DNA from: CAZCCC01 sp964535715
GTDB taxonomy: Bacteria; Patescibacteriota; Patescibacteriia; Buchananbacterales; UBA6539
DNA length: 64,000 nt
Assembly: GCA_964535715.1 (NCBI GenBank)
Contig: CAZHUO010000002.1
Span: forward strand, 42,822 to 106,821
Reading direction: 5' to 3'
Below the pieces are notes generated by a model. The model was given only the letters and a program-made list of their open reading frames with translations, was not told where the DNA came from and did not search any database. Shown here piece by piece: positions 36,662 through 43,197 of the stretch. How positions within the stretch are numbered: the first letter of the stretch is position 1; every line of letters starts with the position of its first letter. The position numbers and the translations under genes were made by a program.

Positions 36662-37590
36662 TTACCATAAGTTCAATTTGTTATCATTATATTGCTAGAG
36701 GGGATGAATTTAAAAGGATTTGGGGGCACAGCTTTGAGCTTTTCAAAGAGCATATAGATTTTTTTAAAAAGAATAAAAGAATTATTGACCCGCAAGATGT
36801 TTTGCATGAAAGATTTGAAGAAGGGAATAATTATATTCTTTTGACATTCGATGATGGTCTGAAAGAGCATATTAGGATAGCTGATTATTTAGATAGTCTA
36901 AAGCTGAAAGGGATTTTTGCTATCCCAACTTGCATATTAAGAGAAGAACCTTCAAATCCCCAGATAATCCATTTTGGCTCGGCCTATTATGGAATAAGAA
37001 AATTCTATAGCTTCGTTGCCAAAGAAATAGAAAGTAATTTTTCTCAAGATTATTTTTTGCTGGCAGAGAAGCCAAATAGATTAGACATCAATGAGTTGCA
37101 CAGAACTACTAAAGATATTTTTAAACGCAGAGTGGCACCGGTAATAGGCAGGAGGATATTATTAAATATTTTTAATAACAAAATTAAAAAGGATTTTCCA
37201 AATTTTATGGAATTGGTGCATTTAAATAAGAAAGACATTGTTAATTTGGTAAAAAAAGGGCATACTGTTGCGGTTCACTCCGATACCCACCCTGTTGTTA
37301 GGAATATTGAAACAGATAAAGGCTTAATTTCAAAAGAAATTATGAAATCAAAGGCAAGTCTTTCCGGTTTAATTGGCCGGGAAGTGGAAATTTTTGCTTA
37401 TCCTTTTGGAGAAAAAAATGATATTATAAATGATACAACAATTTTGACTGAAGCTGGCTATAAACAAATTTTAACCACTTATCAAGCCGGATTAGATTTT
37501 AATCAGTTGAATCTGGGTAGATATTGTTCACAAAGCCAGGATCAAGCTGAAAATTTGGCTAACCAGCTTTGGAAATATAAAGTTAAATAA
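36658..37590 (+). CDS. Polysaccharide deacetylase (NodB-type)
   Basis: 310 aa. LTFDDGLKEH holds the metal-binding and general-base Asp pair, AVHSDTHP is the H-x3-H zinc-binding motif, and FAYPFGEKN follows. A ~120-residue insertion sits between the first two motifs. No signal peptide or membrane segment is seen, so a cytoplasmic substrate such as a lipid-linked or nucleotide-linked N-acetyl sugar is possible. Similar proteins frequently accompany nonulosonate clusters. It is coupled to the capsule transferase by a 4-bp overlap. Confidence 0.82.
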   Translation: MITISSICYHYIARGDEFKRIWGHSFELFKEHIDFFKKNKRIIDPQDVLHERFEEGNNYILLTFDDGLKEHIRIADYLDSLKLKGIFAIPTCILREEPSNPQIIHFGSAYYGIRKFYSFVAKEIESNFSQDYFLLAEKPNRLDINELHRTTKDIFKRRVAPVIGRRILLNIFNNKIKKDFPNFMELVHLNKKDIVNLVKKGHTVAVHSDTHPVVRNIETDKGLISKEIMKSKASLSGLIGREVEIFAYPFGEKNDIINDTTILTEAGYKQILTTYQAGLDFNQLNLGRYCSQSQDQAENLANQLWKYKVK

Positions 37591-37594
37591 TATT

Positions 37595-38419
37595 ATGAAT
37601 ATAAAAAAAGTAGTATTGCTTAATAAAGTCGGGGATATTATTGATGGAATCGAAAAACCTGTTGATTCCTATAATTCAGGCAATATTTATCCTCTAGTGA
37701 TTGAAAATTATGTTTGGAACAAAGAGATGCAAAGAAACAGTGCTGAAATTTATAAGGATAAAATTAAAAGGGTTTATGATATAGATAATATTCCCGGAGA
37801 AACTAAAAAAATGGTTGAAGATGATATATGCAGAATAGATTTAATAAAGACTTTTGACTATGGACCCAAGGTGTTGGAAGTTGGTTGCAGTGATGGAACT
37901 GTCAGTATCAAACTTGCTGAATTACCGACCACTGAATTAATTTTAGGAATTGATATACGCCAATCTGCTATTGATGATGGACATAATTTGATTGACAAGC
38001 TAGTTAAGGAAAAAAAATTAACCAATGAAGCGGCAAAAAAAGTCAGGCTGGAAGAATTTAGAATAGAAGATTTACCGGTTAATTATGGTAAATATGATTC
38101 GGTCTGTGCATATGAAATTTTTGAGCATATGGCTCCGCAGGATCTTCTTCCGGCTTTCCAGCATCTTTATAAATTTATTAAAAAAGATGGTAATTTTTAT
38201 ATAAGTGTACCGAATAGATTTCCCGCGGATAAATATGAAAAAGAAAAAAGGGCAAGATGGAAATGGGATGATCATAGGAATTTTTTCTCAAAGATCAGTT
38301 TGGAAATTTTCCTGAGTAATTTTTTTGAGGCAGTTGATGCATATCCTTTATATAAAAATGAAGCTGTTGAAGATAGTATCTATTTAATTTATAAATGTAT
38401 TGGCAAGAAATATGACTAA
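37595..38419 (+). CDS. Class I SAM-dependent methyltransferase
   Basis: 274 aa. A ~85-residue N-terminal extension (includes YVWNKEMQRNSAEIYKDK) precedes the SAM domain: VLEVGCSDGTVS motif I, LGIDIRQSAI motif II, YDSVCAYEIFEHM catalytic region and FYISVPNRFP. It overlaps the neuB start by 8 bp, so it is tightly co-expressed with nonulosonate synthesis; O-methylation of the nonulosonate or its neighbour is possible. Confidence 0.78.
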   Translation: MNIKKVVLLNKVGDIIDGIEKPVDSYNSGNIYPLVIENYVWNKEMQRNSAEIYKDKIKRVYDIDNIPGETKKMVEDDICRIDLIKTFDYGPKVLEVGCSDGTVSIKLAELPTTELILGIDIRQSAIDDGHNLIDKLVKEKKLTNEAAKKVRLEEFRIEDLPVNYGKYDSVCAYEIFEHMAPQDLLPAFQHLYKFIKKDGNFYISVPNRFPADKYEKEKRARWKWDDHRNFFSKISLEIFLSNFFEAVDAYPLYKNEAVEDSIYLIYKCIGKKYD

Positions 38420-39242
38420 AATTATTGCGGAAATTGCATCATCGCATAATGGTGATATTGAGATTGCAAAAAAAATGATTATTGAATTGGCAAGCGCCGG
38501 AGTGGATATAGTAAAATTTCAATCATGGCAGGCAAAAAATGTTTCTAATGACGATTTAGATAAGATACGATATGAAAGTCTGGAACTTTCTGATGAAGAT
38601 CATCGGATACTTAAAGCCGAATGTGAAATAAACAAAGTTGAGTTTTTAACGACTATTTATGATGAAGGAAGAATTGATTTTTTAAAAAGTATTGGCCTTA
38701 AAAAAATTAAAGTATCGAGTACTGATGCAAAACATTTTAATTTTTTAAAAAAAGTTAGAGAAAATTTTGAGGAAGTTATTCTCTCAACAGGGATGACTAC
38801 AGAAGAGGAAATAAAAAAGGCAATTGACATTTTGAAGGTTGGGAAGTTCACCGTTATGCATTGTGTCTCAATCTATCCGACTCCATTAGAAAAAGCAAAT
38901 ATGAAACGTTTACTGTGGTTGAAGTCATTAACTGAATCTGTCGGATATTCGGATCATACCCAAGGGCCAGAAGCATGTATTATTGCTTTAGGTATGGGAG
39001 TCAATTATTTAGAGAAGCATTTTACTTTAGATAAAAATATGAATCAGCAAACTCATTCGGTTGGGGAAGGCTTAAAACCCGTAACAACCCATAGTATTGC
39101 TGATGAAAAAGATGTTTTTGTTGAAATAGTAAAATGGAGAAATATTTATAATAAATTACTTGGTACTGGCAGCAGGGAACTTTTGCCAGAGGAAGAATTA
39201 ACTAGAGAAAAATATACCGGCAGGCTCGGTAAAAATAACTAA
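38412..39242 (+). CDS. neuB: N-acetylneuraminate/nonulosonate synthase lacking the C-terminal SAF domain
   Basis: 276 aa from the ATG at 38412. This is the NeuB TIM barrel: AEIASSHNGD, VKFQSW, KVSSTDAKHF, ILSTGM, HCVSIYPTP, GYSDHTQG and LEKHFTLDK, with metal-binding and PEP-contact residues in place. It condenses PEP with ManNAc or a related 6-deoxy-diamino sugar. Typical NeuB is ~345 aa with a C-terminal antifreeze-like SAF domain that closes the partner's active site. Here the chain stops soon after the SRELLPEEELTREKY linker. NeuC and NeuA follow within 12 bp, giving the complete CMP-sugar route. Confidence 0.88.
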   Translation: MTKIIAEIASSHNGDIEIAKKMIIELASAGVDIVKFQSWQAKNVSNDDLDKIRYESLELSDEDHRILKAECEINKVEFLTTIYDEGRIDFLKSIGLKKIKVSSTDAKHFNFLKKVRENFEEVILSTGMTTEEEIKKAIDILKVGKFTVMHCVSIYPTPLEKANMKRLLWLKSLTESVGYSDHTQGPEACIIALGMGVNYLEKHFTLDKNMNQQTHSVGEGLKPVTTHSIADEKDVFVEIVKWRNIYNKLLGTGSRELLPEEELTREKYTGRLGKNN

Positions 39243-39246
39243 TCAT

Positions 39247-40386
39247 ATGAGAAAAATTTGTTTTGTTATTACATCGCATATTCATTATGACAGATGTAAA
39301 TTAATTTTACGGGAACTTAGGGATAACTTAGATGTTAATTTACAGATTATCGTTGGGGCTTCGGCAATTATTCCTAACTATGGTGACGTTTTACCTTCTT
39401 TAGAAAAAGATGGATTCAAGGTGAACGAAAAACTTACCATGACATTAGAAGGCGGCAACTCGGTTGCCATGGCTAAAACAGTAGGTATTGGCATTCTTGA
39501 ATTTACAACCGCTTTTGATAATTTAAAGCCGGATATAGTCGTTATTAAGGGCGATAGATATGAAATTTTGGCCGCTGCCATTGCCGCTTCGTATTTAAAT
39601 ATTCCGGTTGCCCATATTGAAGGAGGCGACGTCTCCGGGACAATTGATGAAAGTGTCAGACATGCGGTAACAAAACTTTCTCATATTCATTTTCCGACCA
39701 ATAAAAAATCGCTGGAACGCCTGATAAGAATGGGGGAAAATCCCGATTATGTTTTTGATTTTGGCAGTCCGGAGATGGAATTTGCTATGAAGAATAATTC
39801 TAAAATTGACGAAGAGTTTATTAATAAAATAGGAGTCGGGGATACAATTGATCTTACGTCAAAATTTATTTTAGTCATGCAGCATCCGGTTACGACAGAC
39901 AGTGATAACAGAGAAAAAATTGATCTAACATTGCAGGCCGTGCATGATCTTGGGATTCCGGCAATTTGGTTTTGGCCCAATGTTGATGCCGGTACCGATG
40001 AAATTTCCAAAGGAATAAGAGCTTTTCGGGAACACGTCAAACCAAAAAAAATCAGATTTATTAAATTTATACCTGCCGAACAATTCATTGGCTTATTGAA
40101 GGCTTCAGCATGCTTGGTTGGTAATTCTTCCGCTGGAATTAAGGAATGTTCATATTTAGGAACTCCTGTTGTCAATATTGGAACCAGGCAGAATAGCAGG
40201 CTTCGGGCTGAAAATGTTTTGGATGTAAATCATAATAAAGAAGAGATTAAACAGGCTATCTTGAAACAGCTAGAAAGAGGGCAATATGAGCCAAGTGAGA
40301 TTTATTATAAGCCCGATACTGCAAAAAATATAGTCAATACGTTGTTAAAAGTTAAATTATATAATCAAAAAACATTTATAGATTAA
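39247..40386 (+). CDS. neuC: UDP-GlcNAc 2-epimerase, hydrolysing type (NeuC-like)
   Basis: 379 aa. The GT-B-like epimerase fold has IKGDRYEILAAAIAA, AHIEGGDVSGTIDES and VRHAVTKLSHIHF in the N-domain. SSAGIKECSYLGTPVVNIG (the UDP-binding loop) and RQNSRLRAENV lie in the C-domain. It releases ManNAc (or 2,4-diacetamido-trideoxymannose in LegG enzymes) from the UDP sugar. No bacillosamine-type dehydratase/aminotransferase pair lies next to it, so Neu5Ac chemistry is the simpler reading, but LegG-type activity cannot be excluded. Confidence 0.85.
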   Translation: MRKICFVITSHIHYDRCKLILRELRDNLDVNLQIIVGASAIIPNYGDVLPSLEKDGFKVNEKLTMTLEGGNSVAMAKTVGIGILEFTTAFDNLKPDIVVIKGDRYEILAAAIAASYLNIPVAHIEGGDVSGTIDESVRHAVTKLSHIHFPTNKKSLERLIRMGENPDYVFDFGSPEMEFAMKNNSKIDEEFINKIGVGDTIDLTSKFILVMQHPVTTDSDNREKIDLTLQAVHDLGIPAIWFWPNVDAGTDEISKGIRAFREHVKPKKIRFIKFIPAEQFIGLLKASACLVGNSSAGIKECSYLGTPVVNIGTRQNSRLRAENVLDVNHNKEEIKQAILKQLERGQYEPSEIYYKPDTAKNIVNTLLKVKLYNQKTFID

Positions 40387-40393
40387 AATTAAT

Positions 40394-41095
40394 ATGAAAG
40401 TTTTGGCAATTATCACAGCCCGCGGCGGATCAAAGGGCATTCCTAATAAAAATATTAAAGAGTTTCGTGGAAAACCTTTAATTTTGTATACGATTGAAGT
40501 AGCAAAAAAAAGCGGGCTTATAACAGATTTAATTGTGTCAACTGATGATCAAAAAATTGCCGAGATATCAAAAAAATACGGAGCTGAAGTACCGTTTATC
40601 AGGCCTGTCGACCTGGCGCAAGATGATACTCCGATTCTTCCGGTTATACAGCATGCTGTTAAGTTTATGGAAAATAAGCTTGGTTATCAGTATGATTACG
40701 TTGTTACTTTACAACCGACATCACCATTTCGAACCCCTGAAGATATTGATCAGGCAATTAAATTGATTGATAATGAAAAAGCGGATAGCGCTGCTAGTCT
40801 AGTGGCCGTACCGTCGACTTTTCATCCGATCAAGATGAAGAAATTAGATGGAAATAAAGTTTTACCATATTGTTTATCAGAGCCGGAAGGTGTCAGACGC
40901 CAAGAATTGCCAAAAGTTTATCGTCGGAGTAGCGCGGTCTATGTTAGCCGTCGAGATCTTGTCCTAAATGATAACTTGTTTTTTGGCGAAAAGGTAGTTG
41001 GCTTTGAAACGCCCATTGAACGTTTTGCTGATATTGATACCCAGCAAGACTGGGAGCAAGCTGAGTTAAAAGTAGCAAAGTTACTAAATGATTAA
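40394..41095 (+). CDS. neuA: CMP-N-acetylneuraminate (nonulosonate) cytidylyltransferase
   Basis: 233 aa, single domain. ITARGGSKGIPNKNI is the CTP-binding loop, STDDQKIAEISKKYGAEVPF the base-contact region, LQPTSPFRTPEDID the conserved P-T-S-P-x-R motif, and FADIDTQQDWEQAE contains the metal-binding DxD. It activates the NeuB product as CMP sugar in the cytoplasm. Start 8 bp after neuC. There is no extra C-terminal esterase domain. Confidence 0.88.
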   Translation: MKVLAIITARGGSKGIPNKNIKEFRGKPLILYTIEVAKKSGLITDLIVSTDDQKIAEISKKYGAEVPFIRPVDLAQDDTPILPVIQHAVKFMENKLGYQYDYVVTLQPTSPFRTPEDIDQAIKLIDNEKADSAASLVAVPSTFHPIKMKKLDGNKVLPYCLSEPEGVRRQELPKVYRRSSAVYVSRRDLVLNDNLFFGEKVVGFETPIERFADIDTQQDWEQAELKVAKLLND

Positions 41096-41110
41096 TTTTA
41101 CATAAAAAAA

Positions 41111-41383
41111 ATGAATCTAGCTTTAACTTTAGGATGGATCGCAACTGTATTATTTACAATTTGTTACATTCCTCAGATTATTAAAACCTACAAAACCAAA
41201 ACGGTAGAAGGACTAAGTTTTTGGTTGCTTGCCATTCAATTCATTGGAAATATCGTGGCACTTTGGTACGCAACTCTTATAAATCAGCCACCTTTGCAAA
41301 CTAAATATGCCCTTGCGCTCGTTTTTCTCATTATTTGTCTCGCTGTCTATATTCGGGTTTTGCTCAAGTATAATAAAACTTAA
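41111..41383 (+). CDS. PQ-loop/SemiSWEET-like small membrane protein
   Basis: 90 aa, three transmembrane helices. CYIPQIIKTYKTKTVEGLSF carries the PQ-loop signature, as in SemiSWEET sugar transporters and lipid-A-biosynthesis N-terminal (LAB_N)-like proteins. A dimer would form one pore. Its position between neuA and a methyltransferase suggests a role with the glycan or free sugar, such as uptake or export of a monosaccharide, which is inference only. Confidence 0.75.
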   Translation: MNLALTLGWIATVLFTICYIPQIIKTYKTKTVEGLSFWLLAIQFIGNIVALWYATLINQPPLQTKYALALVFLIICLAVYIRVLLKYNKT

Positions 41384-41398
41384 AATAACCATTATAAT

Positions 41399-42262
41399 AT
41401 GCCAGAAGAAATTAACAATTTGAAAAATGTATCATTTGATTTTGAGGCGCTTGACCAATGTCCCTTTTGTCAGTGTAAAGTAATGATTCCGAATGGAAAA
41501 ATTAAATGGCTAGAAATTGATATGTGGTACGTGTTTTGTCCAAGCTGTGGTCTAAAATATATGAATCCTCGCCCGACCTTAGAGTCATACAAAGATTTTT
41601 ATAAGAATCTTTTTTGGCAGCAAAAAGTAAGGAATATTGGTTCCCATTTTGAAGGCCAGATGTGGCAGGCAAAAAAATATAAATGGGACAACGAAGAAAT
41701 TTGGGATCCGGCAGAGGGCATAAAAAATAGAATGGAAAAACAAAGAGAGCAGAAAACAAAGGATATTATAAAATCGCTTAGCAGTAATTATTCATTAAGT
41801 GAAAAGTCTTTAGTTCTTGATGTTGGATGCAGTTTCGGCGTGACCTTGGACGAAATTTATAAAAAATATGGCTGCCAAGTCTATGGCATAGAGCCGTCAG
41901 ATGAAACACAAAAAGAAATTATCAAATTTCCGGAAGTTAAAATGATCGGTCATTATGCCGAAGAATTGGAGAATATTGCCAAGACCGATTTAAAATTTGA
42001 TGTAATTATTTTTTCTCACGTACTTGAAAATACCACTAGTCCGATTGATGTGATTAAGTTTGCGAAAAATTGTCTTAAACAAAACGGAGTAATATATATC
42101 CAAACGCCGAATCTGCTGGTTTTTGACCAGATGAACCCTTATCATCCATACATATTTTCGCGAAATTCGTTGAGGGTTATGGCAGAGAAATGTCAATTAG
42201 AATATAAGCCGATTTCAGACTTAAAAAATAAAATGCTTGAAGTTTTATTATTTAATAAATAA
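41399..42262 (+). CDS. Zinc-ribbon plus SAM-dependent methyltransferase
   Basis: 287 aa. An N-terminal zinc ribbon, CPFCQCK ... CPSCGLKYMNPRPT (about 21-60), precedes the SAM domain with LDVGCSFGVTLDE, CQVYGIEPSDE, DVIIFSHVLENTTSP and QNGVIYIQTPN. This arrangement is frequent in glycan clusters (Methyltransf_23 class). Its stop lies 4 bp before the sulfotransferase start. The substrate is probably a sugar of the same chain. Confidence 0.8.
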   Translation: MPEEINNLKNVSFDFEALDQCPFCQCKVMIPNGKIKWLEIDMWYVFCPSCGLKYMNPRPTLESYKDFYKNLFWQQKVRNIGSHFEGQMWQAKKYKWDNEEIWDPAEGIKNRMEKQREQKTKDIIKSLSSNYSLSEKSLVLDVGCSFGVTLDEIYKKYGCQVYGIEPSDETQKEIIKFPEVKMIGHYAEELENIAKTDLKFDVIIFSHVLENTTSPIDVIKFAKNCLKQNGVIYIQTPNLLVFDQMNPYHPYIFSRNSLRVMAEKCQLEYKPISDLKNKMLEVLLFNK

Positions 42263-42266
42263 TTTT

Positions 42267-43187
42267 ATGTTTCATGATAAAGGGCCTAATTTTTTAGTGG
42301 TGGGCTGTCAGAGAAGCGGCACCCATTGGGTAGCAGGCCTAATGAACGCACATCCGGAGATTGCTTGTTTTCCTGCTGATTATTTTGATAAGGGTTTTGG
42401 TGAATATAATAGAGACATTGTTGGTGAAGTTCATTTATTTAACACTTTAGCCAGCCTTGAGCCAAACACTGAAGACAAACATATTCGGCCGATTTCTGGA
42501 TATTTAACCAAACATAATCTGATTTTCGCCGATCTGGCAAAGCTTGAAGGAAAAGTGTCGAAAAAAGAATTGTATAAAATGTTTATAGAAAGATACAATG
42601 AAGTCTGTGAAAATCACCGTCAGGGCAAAAAATTAGTTGGAGAATCAACTCCGGCCTACGTTTTTCACTTAGATTTTATTGATTCATTTTATCCTGGTAT
42701 AAAAAAACTTTGTATCATTAGAGATCCAAAGGATAAAATTGTTTCCTGGCATTTTAGTAAATTAAGAAAAGGCCATAAAACAGAAACTGTTATAACCGAT
42801 GAATTTATTAAGGAATATTGTGAAAGCACAATAAAAAAGGAGTATAAAAGCCTGCTTGACTATAATGGCAATATTTACTGTTTTACCTATGAAAGTTTAG
42901 CCGATAACCAAAGGGAAATATTAAAAAATATTTTAACTTATTTGGATGTAGCTATAAATGATAAAATTATTGATCATATGATTGAAGAAGGCTCGTTTAA
43001 AAAAATGACAGCCCAAGGAAACAGAGCTGGCGGGAGAGAAAATGGCCAGGAAGAGCTGCAAAGCCCTTATCGCAAGGGTGTGGCTGGCGATTGGATTAAT
43101 CATTTAACTGAAAAACAGGCTCAATTAATAGACAATATTGTTGGAGGTTTTAGAAAAATGGTTTTTGATAAATATAAATTAAAATAG
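42267..43187 (+). CDS. PAPS-dependent sulfotransferase
   Basis: About 306 aa; the ATG at 42267 is chosen because the motif begins at once and the preceding gene stops at 42262. FLVVGCQRSGTHWV (about 9-22) is the 5'-phosphosulfate-binding loop with the catalytic-region Ser/Thr. IIRDPKDKIVSWHFS (about 147) is the 3'-phosphate-binding motif. RKGVAGDWINHLT is the late RKGxxGDWxxxxT PAPS motif. All three signatures of Sulfotransfer_1 are intact. No signal peptide, so it acts in the cytoplasm on lipid- or nucleotide-linked glycan. The PAPS-making and PAP-removing genes follow directly. Confidence 0.88.
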   Translation: MFHDKGPNFLVVGCQRSGTHWVAGLMNAHPEIACFPADYFDKGFGEYNRDIVGEVHLFNTLASLEPNTEDKHIRPISGYLTKHNLIFADLAKLEGKVSKKELYKMFIERYNEVCENHRQGKKLVGESTPAYVFHLDFIDSFYPGIKKLCIIRDPKDKIVSWHFSKLRKGHKTETVITDEFIKEYCESTIKKEYKSLLDYNGNIYCFTYESLADNQREILKNILTYLDVAINDKIIDHMIEEGSFKKMTAQGNRAGGRENGQEELQSPYRKGVAGDWINHLTEKQAQLIDNIVGGFRKMVFDKYKLK

Positions 43188-43197
43188 AAATATTTTT

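Noticed and set aside
40533..40766. 77-aa frame inside neuA
   Set aside because: Alternative-frame shadow of a well-supported gene.
38412..41095. Firm call of legionaminic or pseudaminic acid synthesis
   Set aside because: NeuB/C/A homologues fit, but the dedicated dehydratase, aminotransferase and acetyltransferase steps are not recognised next to them; only a general nonulosonate call is safe.
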